DNA from: Mycobacterium sp. NBC_00419
Lineage (GTDB): Bacteria; Actinomycetota; Actinomycetes; Mycobacteriales; Mycobacteriaceae
Reading direction: 5' to 3'
DNA: 64,000 nucleotides
NCBI RefSeq assembly: GCF_036023875.1
Contig: NZ_CP107931.1
Span: 3,286,001-3,350,000, forward strand
Below are positions 8,300-18,585 of the stretch, one piece after another. The notes beneath the pieces were generated by a model. It was not told the DNA's origin. It did not search any database and worked only from the letters and a program-made list of their open reading frames with translations. Positions within the stretch are counted from its first letter, which is position 1. The number at the start of each line of letters is the position of its first letter. Made by a program: the position numbers and the translations under genes.

Positions 8300-8896
8300 T
8301 CAGCGGTCCTGGAGGTAGCGGGTGACCATGTCGACCAGGACCTGCCGCTCGCGCTGCCACTCCAGGTGTGAGTTCACGATCATCTCGACGAGCACCATTC
8401 CGCGCAGGGCCGACCAGATCACCTCGGCCACCCCCTTGTCGTCGGAGATCAGCCTGCCGAGCTGGTTGACCGCATCGTTGATCTCCAGCAGATGGCGCTG
8501 TGCGCTCTGTCCGTGCGTGCCGCGCATGGCCCGCAGAATCTCGAACGCCGCCAACGACGTCGGGCTGCTGTAGCAGCGGAACGCGGTGTCGACGACGAGT
8601 TCGATGCGCTCACGCAGCCCCAGATCGCCCACCTCGGCGGCGGAAAGCTCCTCCACCAGCCGGGCCACCCCCTCGTCGACGACCGCCATCAGCAGGCCGT
8701 TGCGGTCGCCGAAGTGGTACTGGATGACTCCCCACGTGACGCCGGCCCGCTCGGCGACGTGCTTGGCGGTGGCGGCCTGAAAGCCCTCTTCGACCACGCA
8801 GCGCACGGTTTCGTCGATGATCAGTGCGCGGGTGTCGTCACCACGTTTGCGCGGCGCCAGCGTCTGCCGCGTGGGTGGGGTGCCGAGCGCCTTCAC
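8300..8896 (-). CDS. TetR-family transcriptional regulator
   Basis: The product is 198 aa from the GTG at 8896 (VKALGTPPTRQ...); a TTG nine codons upstream would place translation inside the intergenic operator. The N-terminal helix-turn-helix is clear: TRALIIDETVRCVVEEGFQAATAKHVAERAGVTWGVIQYHFGDRNGLL at about residues 20-70. The ligand-binding C-terminal domain is helical and not assignable. The gene is divergent, with only 40 bp between starts, from the two-gene unit at 8937-11209, so it most likely represses that unit and itself. The effector is unknown. Confidence 0.88.
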   Translation of the reverse strand: MKALGTPPTRQTLAPRKRGDDTRALIIDETVRCVVEEGFQAATAKHVAERAGVTWGVIQYHFGDRNGLLMAVVDEGVARLVEELSAAEVGDLGLRERIELVVDTAFRCYSSPTSLAAFEILRAMRGTHGQSAQRHLLEINDAVNQLGRLISDDKGVAEVIWSALRGMVLVEMIVNSHLEWQRERQVLVDMVTRYLQDR

Positions 8897-8900
8897 ATCG

Positions 8901-8930
8901 TTGACTTTATAACATTGAGCCAACTATGTT
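8901..8930. promoter_or_regulatory. Putative TetR operator / overlapping divergent promoters
   Basis: The 40-bp gap between the divergent starts contains TTGACT (8901-8906), an imperfect palindrome TTGnCT...AGnCAA spanning 8901-8923, and AACAT (8911-8915) with ATGTT (8926-8930). Overlapping half-sites and promoter-like hexamers fit autoregulation by the adjacent TetR protein. Confidence 0.5.
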
Positions 8931-8936
8931 TCGCGT

Positions 8937-10172
8937 GTGAGCGAATCGCACAGCCGCTATGCCCAGCTGTCCCGCGCCGAACTGGCCGTCCTGGTCCCCG
9001 AGCTCCTGCTGATCGGCCAACTGATCGACCGGTCCGGCATGGCATGGTGCATCCAGTCCTTCGGCCGCCCCGAAATGCTGCAGATCGCGATCGAGGAGTG
9101 GGCCGGTTCCAGCCCGCTCTACACGCGGCGCATGCAGAAAGCCCTCAAGTACGAGGGCACCGACATCATCACCATCTTCAAGGGTCTGCAGCTCGACATC
9201 GGCGCCCCGCCGCAGTTCATGGACTTCCGCTACACCGTCCACGACCGCTGGCACGGCGAGTTCCACCTCGACCACTGCGGCGCCCTGATGGACGTCGAAC
9301 CGATGGGCCCCGACTACGTCAAGGGCATGTGCCACGACATCGAGGACCCGACCTTCGATGCCACCGCGATCGCCACCAACGCCAAGGCCCAGGTCCGTCC
9401 CATTCACCGGCCGCCGCGCACCCCGGCCGATCGCGAACCGCACTGCGCCTGGACGGTCATCATCGACGAGTCCTACCCCGAAGTCGGCAGCATCCCCGCC
9501 CTGGACATCGTGGCCGCAAGTCGCGCCGCCACATGGCAACTCGCCGACATCGATCCAAGCGACGAGGGCCACGCCGACTACTCCGGGCCGCTGTTGTCCG
9601 ACGTCGACTTCACCGCCTTCTCCCATTCGGCTCTGGTGCGCATCGCCGATGAGGTGGTGCTGCAGATGCACCTGCTCAACCTGTCGTTCGGTATCGCGGT
9701 GCGCGCCCGCGCCGGGGACAACACCGACCTGGCCACCCAGATCTGCACCAAGCAGCTCATCGGCATCGCCGGGGTGGCCGCCGAACGCATCCAGCGAGCC
9801 CTCAAGCTGCCCAACGACTTCGACGGCCTGGCCACCGTGCTGGAGCTGCACCCGCTGCTGAACCCGGCAGGCTACGTCGTCGGCGAGATCGAAGGCGGCC
9901 GTGTGCACGTGCACCCCTCGCCGGCACATCAGGACGGCGCCTGGATCTCACTGAGCTCACCGGCGTCGGCCGAACCGCTGCAAGCCATCGCCACCGCGAT
10001 CGACCCACACATCGCGGTGCGCATCACCGGCACCGCCGACGACTGGACAGCGGAGTTCGAAAAGTCCGACACCGCAGCCAAAGTCGCACCCGAGGTCGAG
10101 GTCACCAAGTTCAGCCTCGGTGCCACCTTCGAGTTCGAGGAGCGACGCTCCCTTCCGCTGACGGTCGTCTAG
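8937..10172 (+). CDS. Conserved actinobacterial protein, possibly related to the L-2-amino-thiazoline-4-carboxylate hydrolase family
   Basis: The product is 411 aa from a GTG at 8937, with no signal peptide. The N-terminal third is helical (LSRAELAVLVPELLLIGQLIDRSG). The middle has a conserved-looking core: FRYTVHDRWHGEFHLDHCGALMDVEPMG, then VKGMCHDIEDPTFDATA, then a Cys in PHCAWTV. That spacing (Cys, acidic pair, basic stretch, Cys) recalls ATC-hydrolase proteins (PF14196), but the match is weak and may be only fold-level. The stop is 2 nt before the next start, so the two genes form an operon with an NAD(P)-dependent dehydrogenase, under a divergent TetR regulator. I infer a catabolic or detoxification step; the substrate is unknown. 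Confidence 0.6.
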   Translation: MSESHSRYAQLSRAELAVLVPELLLIGQLIDRSGMAWCIQSFGRPEMLQIAIEEWAGSSPLYTRRMQKALKYEGTDIITIFKGLQLDIGAPPQFMDFRYTVHDRWHGEFHLDHCGALMDVEPMGPDYVKGMCHDIEDPTFDATAIATNAKAQVRPIHRPPRTPADREPHCAWTVIIDESYPEVGSIPALDIVAASRAATWQLADIDPSDEGHADYSGPLLSDVDFTAFSHSALVRIADEVVLQMHLLNLSFGIAVRARAGDNTDLATQICTKQLIGIAGVAAERIQRALKLPNDFDGLATVLELHPLLNPAGYVVGEIEGGRVHVHPSPAHQDGAWISLSSPASAEPLQAIATAIDPHIAVRITGTADDWTAEFEKSDTAAKVAPEVEVTKFSLGATFEFEERRSLPLTVV

Positions 10173-10174
10173 CG

Positions 10175-11209
10175 ATGACCTACCGCGTGGTGCAATGGGG
10201 CACCGGCGCGGTGGGCGTGGAGGCGATCCGCGGCATCCTCGACCACCCTGATCTGGAACTGGCCGGCGTCAAGGTCTACACCGACCAGAAGGTCGGGCGC
10301 GACGCCGGAGACCTCGCCGGCACGGCCCCGCTGGGCATCGCTGCCGCTAAGGATGTCGACACCGCGGGCGTCGACGCGGTGCTCTACGCGCCGCGCCACC
10401 CGACGGTCGACGAGGCGGCCGCGATTCTGGCCTCCGGGACCAACCTCATCACCACCGCCTTCGCGTTCCACCCGGCCCGGATGGCCCCCGCCGACCGCGA
10501 CCGGCTGCAGCAGGCCTGCGCTGCAGGCAACAGCTCGCTGCACGGCACCGGCCTCAACCCGGGCAACCTCGGCGCGATCATCCCGATCGCGCTGTCCGGG
10601 ATGTCGCGCAGCATCGAGCACATCATGATTCAGGAGCGTGCCGACTGGTCGGTGTACGACAGCGTGGAGATCACCTTCGACCAGATGCGCTTCGGCAGCC
10701 CGCTCGGGGAGGTCACCGCCGAGACCGACGGCCCCAAGTTCACCAGTGAGCTTTTCCAACAACAGGTTTGGCTGCTCGGCGACGCACTGGGGCTCGGTGT
10801 CGATGACGTCAGCACCGAGCTGGAGGTAATCGCCGCCAGCGAGGACCGCGACATCTGCGGGCGCACCCTGCGCGCCGGTACCGTCGCCGGACAGCACTGG
10901 CGGTGGACCGGCACGCGAGCCGGCACCCCGGTGGTCGAAGTCGAAACCCTGTGGACTGTCGGCGAACCGCAACCGCGGCATTGGCCGGCGCCGCAGCACG
11001 GCTGGACGGTCACCATCGAAGGCACACCCTCGATGCGGGCACACCTGATGACACTGGCCAGCTTCCGCCGCGACGTCGCGCTGGCCGAACACGTCCGCTC
11101 GGCCAGCGTGGCCACCGCGATGGCCGCGGTCAACGCCATCCCCGCGGTCTGCGCGGCCCAGCCCGGTTTCGTCACCATGGCTGACCTGCCGTTGCGCCTG
11201 TTCGGCTGA
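10175..11209 (+). CDS. NAD(P)H-dependent amine dehydrogenase / dihydrodipicolinate-reductase-like protein
   Basis: The product is 344 aa. The N-terminus is a Rossmann fold of the DapB type (YRVVQWGTGAVGVEAIRGIL, then VDTAGVDAVLYAPRHP). The C-terminal region resembles the 2,4-diaminopentanoate dehydrogenase C-terminal domain, seen in many mycobacterial proteins of this length (about 340-360 aa). Such enzymes are thought to oxidise amines or amino acids, or to act on keto acids. It starts 2 nt after the preceding stop, and the two products probably act on the same compound. No membrane segment. The exact reaction is not deducible. Confidence 0.75.
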   Translation: MTYRVVQWGTGAVGVEAIRGILDHPDLELAGVKVYTDQKVGRDAGDLAGTAPLGIAAAKDVDTAGVDAVLYAPRHPTVDEAAAILASGTNLITTAFAFHPARMAPADRDRLQQACAAGNSSLHGTGLNPGNLGAIIPIALSGMSRSIEHIMIQERADWSVYDSVEITFDQMRFGSPLGEVTAETDGPKFTSELFQQQVWLLGDALGLGVDDVSTELEVIAASEDRDICGRTLRAGTVAGQHWRWTGTRAGTPVVEVETLWTVGEPQPRHWPAPQHGWTVTIEGTPSMRAHLMTLASFRRDVALAEHVRSASVATAMAAVNAIPAVCAAQPGFVTMADLPLRLFG

Positions 11210-11273
11210 GGTTTCGCTTGTCGCGAACCTGAGGCAGTCGACGCGGCAGCAAACTGGGCGCACACTGTGAGCT

Positions 11274-11678
11274 ATGGAGAACAACGGACCGTTCGGGTTC
11301 GACCCGGACGATATCGATCGCGTCGTGCGCGAGGCGGGTGAGGGCCTGCGGGACGTCGTCGAGCGATTCGGCAAGCTTATGAACACGCCCGGTGAGGCAG
11401 CCGGCTTCGGCATGCTGTTCGACGAGTTCACGCGCCGCTCACGGCCCCGGACACAACCGGAGACCGCAGGCGAGGCCGGCGACGGGGTGTGGGCCATCTA
11501 CATCGCCGACGCCGACGGCAAGGCCCACGTCGAGCAGGTTTACAAGGACGAACTCGACGCCCTGCGAGCCAACAAGCACAACACCGACCCCACCCGCAGC
11601 GTGCGATTCCTGCCCTACGGGATCGACGTGAGCGTCCTGGACGCCGGCCTGGAGAAGTCCGAGCCGACCGAAGACTAG
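11274..11678 (+). CDS. Conserved hypothetical actinobacterial protein
   Basis: The product is 134 aa. Residues 1-55 are acidic and helical (DPDDIDRVVREAGEGLRDVVERFGKL). A compact beta-containing segment follows (GVWAIYIADADGKAHVEQVYKDELDALRANK), and the C-terminus is RSVRFLPYGIDVS. The second half resembles short actinobacterial proteins of unknown role that pair an uncharacterised helix with an R-F-hydrophobic-PYG motif. No signal peptide. It is separated by 64 nt from the upstream operon, so it may have its own promoter. Its stop abuts the stop of the convergent alcohol dehydrogenase gene. Confidence 0.7.
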   Translation: MENNGPFGFDPDDIDRVVREAGEGLRDVVERFGKLMNTPGEAAGFGMLFDEFTRRSRPRTQPETAGEAGDGVWAIYIADADGKAHVEQVYKDELDALRANKHNTDPTRSVRFLPYGIDVSVLDAGLEKSEPTED

Positions 11679-12692
11679 CTACGTCATCAGGACCATCCGG
11701 TAACGGGCGCGGCCCTCGTCCATCGCCTGGTAGGCCTCCGCGGCCTGCTCCAACGACACCTCTTCGATGCGCGCCCGCACCCCGGACTGCAGGGCGAAAT
11801 GCATGGTGTCCTCGATATCGGCCGCCGTGCCCGACGGGTGCCCGATCACCCTGTAATTGCCGAAGATCAGATCCCCCGGGGCGATCGGTAGCGGCTCGAA
11901 CGACGCGCCGATGATCACCAGTTCACCCTGCGGAGCCAGCCCGCCGACCGTGGCGGCCATGGCCGCCGAGTTGGCCGCGGTGGCCAGCACCACCTGCGCA
12001 CCGCCGAGCGCCTGCAGCGCCTGGGCGACGTCACCGGCGGTCGAATCGATGTAGTGATGCGCGCCCAGCTCTGTGGCGTCGTCGGATTTACCGGACCCGC
12101 GGGCGATCGCGATCGTCTCGAAGCCCATCGCGCGGGCCCATTGGATGCCGAGGTGGCCCAGCCCGCCGATGCCCAGCACCGCGACGCGGTCGCCGGCGAC
12201 GGCATTGGTGTGCCGCAGCGCGTTGTAGGTCGTCACTCCCGCGCAGCCCATCGGGGCGGCCTCGGCGAACGAGAGGCCGTCGGGAATCCGCGCGAGTGCG
12301 GTGGCCGGCGCCGTCAGCGACTCGGCGTAACCGCCCGGATAGTGCCAGCTGGGAATCTCTCCGTTGACGCACTGCATGAACTGGCCCTTGCGACACGGCA
12401 GGCAGTGGTTGCAGTTGCCGCCGAACCAGCCGACCGCCACCCGGTCGCCGATCTCGAATCCCTCGACGCCCTCACCCAGTTCGGCGATCGTGCCGGCCGC
12501 CTCGTGCCCGGGGGTGATGGGCCAGCTCAGGTTGGGAAAGCCGCCGTTGACGAAGGCGTGGTCGGTGCCGCACACACCGCATGCATTGACGGCGATGCGG
12601 ACCCGGCCGGGACCGGGAGGTGCGGTGTCGACGTCCACCAGTTCGAGGGGCGCTCCGGCTGACGTCACATGTACTGCGCGGTGGGTGGGCAT
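11679..12692 (-). CDS. Zinc-dependent alcohol dehydrogenase (MDR superfamily)
   Basis: The product is 337 aa, typical of the family. The catalytic zinc region is CGVCGTDHAF with GHEAAGTI. The structural zinc site is complete as C-x2-C-x2-C-x7-C (CNHCLPCRKGQFMQC). The NAD(P)-binding motif is GIGGLGHLGIQWA. It should oxidise alcohols or reduce aldehydes in the cytosol. It is divergent from adhE, with two palindromes in the 114-bp gap, so the two enzymes are probably co-regulated and share an aldehyde/alcohol pathway. The start is the ATG at 12692. Confidence 0.9.
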   Translation of the reverse strand: MPTHRAVHVTSAGAPLELVDVDTAPPGPGRVRIAVNACGVCGTDHAFVNGGFPNLSWPITPGHEAAGTIAELGEGVEGFEIGDRVAVGWFGGNCNHCLPCRKGQFMQCVNGEIPSWHYPGGYAESLTAPATALARIPDGLSFAEAAPMGCAGVTTYNALRHTNAVAGDRVAVLGIGGLGHLGIQWARAMGFETIAIARGSGKSDDATELGAHHYIDSTAGDVAQALQALGGAQVVLATAANSAAMAATVGGLAPQGELVIIGASFEPLPIAPGDLIFGNYRVIGHPSGTAADIEDTMHFALQSGVRARIEEVSLEQAAEAYQAMDEGRARYRMVLMT

Positions 12693-12710
12693 GAATCCTC
12701 GATTCCGCTA

Positions 12711-12728
12711 GGTTCACTCGACTGAACC
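12711..12728. promoter_or_regulatory. Palindrome GGTTCA-N6-TGAACC in the adh/adhE divergent region
   Basis: GGTTCA (12711-12716) and TGAACC (12723-12728) are perfect inverted arms, and the central TCGA is itself palindromic. It lies just upstream of the minus-strand dehydrogenase start at 12692 and is a candidate operator for a dimeric regulator. Confidence 0.55.
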
Positions 12729-12734
12729 CAGCAT

Positions 12735-12755
12735 ATAGGGGTCTTTTATCCCTAT
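12735..12755. promoter_or_regulatory. Inverted repeat ATAGGG-N9-CCCTAT upstream of adhE
   Basis: ATAGGG (12735-12740) and CCCTAT (12750-12755) flank a T-rich spacer. It starts six bases beyond the other palindrome and ends about 50 nt before the adhE start, overlapping where an adhE promoter should lie. Confidence 0.45.
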
Positions 12756-12806
12756 CTACCCCGATGTCCGCGAACATACGATCCCCGCATCTGGGAGGGA
12801 CACGGG

Positions 12807-15401
12807 ATGACCGGAACACTGAGCGCAACACACCATCAGGCCGACGACAATCGCACAGCAGAAATCGACGCGATGGTCGACAGCGCCGCGCAGGCGGCAC
12901 GTGAGTTTCGCAAGCTCAGCCAGGAACAGGTCGACGCCATCGTCGAGGCGATGGTCCGTGCCGGGGTGCGCGCGGCGGGGGAACTGGCCGCACTGGCTCT
13001 GGAGGAGACCGGCTTCGGCGTTTTCGAGGACAAGGTTGTCAAGAACTATGTCGCGACCGAATTCCTGCACGACTATCTGAAGGACAAGAAGTCGGTGGGG
13101 GTGGTCGACGAGGACGTCGAGCACAACATCGTCTACGTCGCCGAACCCATCGGTGTCGTGCTGGCGATCACGCCCGTCACCAACCCGACCTCGACGGTGT
13201 TGTTCAAGGCGATCGTCGCCGCCAAGACCCGCAACGCCGTGCTGTTCCGGCCCTCGCCGTATGCGGTGCGTTGCTGCGAACGGGCGGTGGCGATCCTGCG
13301 CGAGGCCGCCGAGGCCGCCGGCATGCCACCCGGTGCGCTGCAGGTGATTCCCGACGCCGCCCACGAGGTGACGCACTACCTGTTCAAACACCCACGCGTC
13401 GACTTCATCTGGGTGACCGGCGGCCCGAAGATCGTCGCCCTGGCCAATCAGGCCGGCAAGCCGGGCTTGAGTGTGGGACCGGGCAACGCCCCGATCTACA
13501 TCCACAAGACCGCCGACGTCCGCGGCGCCGTCGTCGACATCCTGATCTCGAAAACCTTTGACTCGTCGGTGATTTGCCCCGCCGAGCAAACCTGCATCAT
13601 CGACGACGAGATCTACGACGCGATGATCGCCGAGTTTGAGAAAATGGGCGCCCGGATGCTCAAGCCGGAGGAAGCTGCCAAGATCGCCGAGTTCGCGTTC
13701 GGCTGCGGCGACAAGGTGTCGATGGACGCCGTAGGCCAGAAGGCACCGGAGTTGGCCGCCCGCGCCGGTTTCAGTGTCCCGCCGGGTACCAAGATCCTGT
13801 TGGCTCCGCTGCCGTCGGATCTCGACGAACTGGCCGTGCACCCGCTGGTGCAGGAGAAGCTGATGCCGGTGCTCGGAGTGGTGCGGGCACCGAACTCCCA
13901 GCACGCCATCGATACCGCGGTGCTGGTGACCGAGCACGGCGGGCTGGGGCACACCTCGGCCATCTACGCCAATGACCAGGCTGTCATCGACGCCTACAGC
14001 CTGGCGGTGCGCACGGGCCGGATCCTGGTCAACGCGCCCACCGCGGTCGGGGCGCTCGGCGGTGTCTACAACAACCTGACGCCGACCTTCTCGCTGGGCT
14101 GCGGCACCTGGGGCGGATCGAGCACCACCGAGAACGTCAACTACCGGCAGCTGCTCAACATCAAGACGGTCTCGCATCGCAGAACCCCTCCGCAATGGTT
14201 CCGGGTTCCGGCCAACACCTACTTCAACGCCGGCGCGCTGGACAACCTGCGCGAGTTGGATTGCGAGACAGTCGTTATCGTCACCGACAATCAGACCGAC
14301 GAGCGTGGGGTGGTGGAGTTGTTGCGCAGCAAGCTTCCCACCAAGCACGTGCACGCGTTCACCGACGTCACCCCCGAGCCCGACGAGGAGACCATTGCGC
14401 GCGGGGTGGCGCTGCTGGAGCGGGTGCAGCCCGACGTGCTGATCGCCGTCGGCGGCGGCTCGGTACTCGATGCGGGCAAGGCGATGCGACTGTTCTACGA
14501 ACACCCGGAGAAGACGCTCGACGAGCTGACGATGCCGTTCCTGGATCCGCGAAAACGGGTCGCGGACTATCCGACCGACCGGCACAAGCTCCAATTGATC
14601 GCGATCCCAACGACATCGGGCACCGGCTCGGAGGTTTCCCCGGCGGCGGTGATCACGATGGGGCCGCGCAAGCAGACTCTGGTGGACTACAGCCTGGTGC
14701 CCGACGTGGCGATCGTCGACCCGGTGCTGACCTCGTCGATGCCGCCGAACTTGACCGCTGACACCGGGGTCGACGCACTGACCCACGCCCTGGAGGCGGC
14801 GGTGTCGATCTTCGCCTCGCCCTACACCGACGCGCAGTGCGCGCAGGCCGCCCGGCTGATCTTCGATGCGCTGCCGCGCGCCTACCGGGACCCCGACGAT
14901 CTCGAAGCGCGCACGCAGATGTCCAACGCGGCGACGCTGGCCGGGCTGGCGTTCTCGAACGCATTCGTCGGCACCAACCACGCACTGGCTCATGCGGTGG
15001 GTGCCGCGTTCGGCATCCCGCACGGCAGGGCCAACGGCATCTTCCTGCCGTATGTGTTGCAGTACAACGCAAGTCTGCCCAGCAAGTTCATGCCGGCACC
15101 GGGATACTCGGCGTACGTCGCGCCGGAGAAGTACGCCCAGATCGGCTCACTGATCTTCGGCGGGCACACCCCCGAAGACAGCCGAGCCCGGCTGTTCGCC
15201 GGTGTGGATCAGCTACTCGACGAACTCCACATGCCGCGGTCGATGCGCGAATTCGGGGTTGGTGAAGCCGAATTCACCGAGGCGCTACCGGTACTGGCCA
15301 TGACCGCCTTCGAAGACCTGAGCAACCGCACCAATCCGCGAATGCCGTTGGTCAGCGAGATCACCGAACTGCTGAAGCAGGGTTTCTACGGCAGCGACTG
15401 A
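12807..15401 (+). CDS. adhE: Bifunctional acetaldehyde-CoA / alcohol dehydrogenase AdhE
   Basis: The product is 864 aa, the full length for AdhE. The N-terminal half (to about 440) is a CoA-acylating aldehyde dehydrogenase: PITPVTNPTST-like substrate region, FRPSPYA, WVTGGPKIV, and catalytic Cys257 in SVICPAEQT. The C-terminal half is an iron-dependent alcohol dehydrogenase: GGGSVLDAGKAM, TSGTGSEVSP, and the metal ligands in DTGVDALTHALEA, TNHALAHAVGAAFGIPHG and the following His-containing segment. It interconverts acetyl-CoA, acetaldehyde and ethanol with NADH. The ATG at 12807 follows a purine-rich GGGAGGGAC site. Full-length AdhE is not typical of mycobacteria and suggests ethanol use or fermentative redox balancing. 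The 3' end overlaps the convergent small membrane gene by 16 nt. Confidence 0.95.
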   Translation: MTGTLSATHHQADDNRTAEIDAMVDSAAQAAREFRKLSQEQVDAIVEAMVRAGVRAAGELAALALEETGFGVFEDKVVKNYVATEFLHDYLKDKKSVGVVDEDVEHNIVYVAEPIGVVLAITPVTNPTSTVLFKAIVAAKTRNAVLFRPSPYAVRCCERAVAILREAAEAAGMPPGALQVIPDAAHEVTHYLFKHPRVDFIWVTGGPKIVALANQAGKPGLSVGPGNAPIYIHKTADVRGAVVDILISKTFDSSVICPAEQTCIIDDEIYDAMIAEFEKMGARMLKPEEAAKIAEFAFGCGDKVSMDAVGQKAPELAARAGFSVPPGTKILLAPLPSDLDELAVHPLVQEKLMPVLGVVRAPNSQHAIDTAVLVTEHGGLGHTSAIYANDQAVIDAYSLAVRTGRILVNAPTAVGALGGVYNNLTPTFSLGCGTWGGSSTTENVNYRQLLNIKTVSHRRTPPQWFRVPANTYFNAGALDNLRELDCETVVIVTDNQTDERGVVELLRSKLPTKHVHAFTDVTPEPDEETIARGVALLERVQPDVLIAVGGGSVLDAGKAMRLFYEHPEKTLDELTMPFLDPRKRVADYPTDRHKLQLIAIPTTSGTGSEVSPAAVITMGPRKQTLVDYSLVPDVAIVDPVLTSSMPPNLTADTGVDALTHALEAAVSIFASPYTDAQCAQAARLIFDALPRAYRDPDDLEARTQMSNAATLAGLAFSNAFVGTNHALAHAVGAAFGIPHGRANGIFLPYVLQYNASLPSKFMPAPGYSAYVAPEKYAQIGSLIFGGHTPEDSRARLFAGVDQLLDELHMPRSMREFGVGEAEFTEALPVLAMTAFEDLSNRTNPRMPLVSEITELLKQGFYGSD

Positions 15402-15655
15402 CTCGGCGCCGAGGCCATAGAGCTCGGTTCGTCGCGCTGCGCGTCGGCGGCCAGGCACAGCAGGCTCACCACGAACGCGGTGACGGTCGCGGCGGCTACC
15501 GCATGCGACTGGGCGCTGCCCGCAGTTCCCAGCCTGCCCAAGAACAGTGCGAAGCCGATGATCGAGGTGAGATTCAGTAGCAGACCCGCGGTCCGGAGAA
15601 CCTCGCCGGCGCCGCCCCGCTCGCTATCCATGCCGTCCCTAGTACCCGACATCAC
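15386..15655 (-). CDS. Small two-helix membrane protein at the end of the ABC operon
   Basis: The product is 89 aa from GTG at 15655, with an ATG as the next codon. Two hydrophobic segments are visible (LLLNLTSIIGFALFLGRL and HAVAAATVTAFVVSLLCLAA), with short charged ends. The GTG immediately follows the stop of the upstream ATPase gene, so translation is probably coupled to the transporter operon. The family is not recognised. It could be a transporter accessory or simply a co-transcribed membrane protein. A downstream Met (at 15631) is an alternative start. Confidence 0.65.
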   Translation of the reverse strand: MMSGTRDGMDSERGGAGEVLRTAGLLLNLTSIIGFALFLGRLGTAGSAQSHAVAAATVTAFVVSLLCLAADAQRDEPSSMASAPSQSLP

Positions 15656-17621
<1,966 letters not shown>

Positions 17622-17625
<4 letters not shown>

Positions 17626-18584
17626 GCCGGTGCCGCCTCACCCAGCCGGATCCGGGGATCGAGTACGGCGTAGAGGATGTCGACGATCGTGTTGAACAGC
17701 ACGATGAAGAACGCCCCGAACATCGTCACCGCCATCAGCGGCGGCAGGTCCAGCTTGCCGATCGCCTGCCCGGCATAGAGCCCGACACCGTTGATGTTGA
17801 ACACCGTCTCGGTCAGGATCGCCCCGCCGCCGACCACAGCACCGAAATCCAGACCGAACAGCGTGACGATTGGGATCATCGAGTTGCGCAGCACATGGCG
17901 GATGCGCACCTGGCGTTCGCTGATGCCCTTGGCCCGGGCGGTGCGCACATAGTCCTCGTTCATCGAGTCGAGCATGTTGGAGCGCAGCACCCTGCTGTAG
18001 AAGCCGACGTAGAGCACCGCGAGCGTGATCCACGGCAGGATCAGGTGATACGCCCATTGCAGCGGGTCTTCGGATAGTGGTACGTAACTGCCGGTCGGGA
18101 AGATCTGGGTCTTGAAGCTGAAGAAGTACAACAGGATTGCCGCCAACCAGAACACCGGCATCGAAATGCCGACGAGCGCCAGGATGGTCAGCGCGCGGTC
18201 GGTGAACCCGCCCGCGCGCACAGCGCTGAGGTAGCCGAACCACACCGCCAGCGCCATCCACAGCACCGCCGCGCCGATGGTCAGCGACAGCGTCGCCGGG
18301 AGTCCGTCCCAAATCTGTTCGGCCACATTCTGACTGCTGGCGTACGACGTCAGCTCGCCGGTGAAGATCTGCTTCATCATGGTCAGGTACTGCACCGGCA
18401 GCGGCTGGTCGAGGCCGAGATCGGCGCTGACCCTGGCGATCAGTGCGGGGTTGGCGTTCTTGCCGGCGATGCGCGCCGCAGGGTCGGAGTTGGGAATGAC
18501 GTTGAAGATCAGGAACACGATCACCGAGATCGCGAACAGCACCGCGATCATCCCGATCAGCCTTCTGGCCGCGAATCGAAGCAT
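17622..18584 (-). CDS. ABC transporter permease (DppB/OppB-like)
   Basis: The product is 320 aa from the ATG at 18584 ([27 protein letters not shown]...). That ATG lies one base after the preceding stop; the longer open frame upstream is unlikely to be translated. Six membrane segments are expected and visible. The EAA-type loop ([27 protein letters not shown]) contacts the ATPases. It forms half of the transmembrane channel. Confidence 0.92.
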
Positions 18585-18585
18585 G

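Noticed and set aside
12756..15023. A 755-codon open frame antisense to adhE
   Set aside because: It is a mirror frame created by high GC and codon bias, rich in Arg/His/Val/Gly with no domain, signal or ribosome binding site. adhE on the plus strand is intact.
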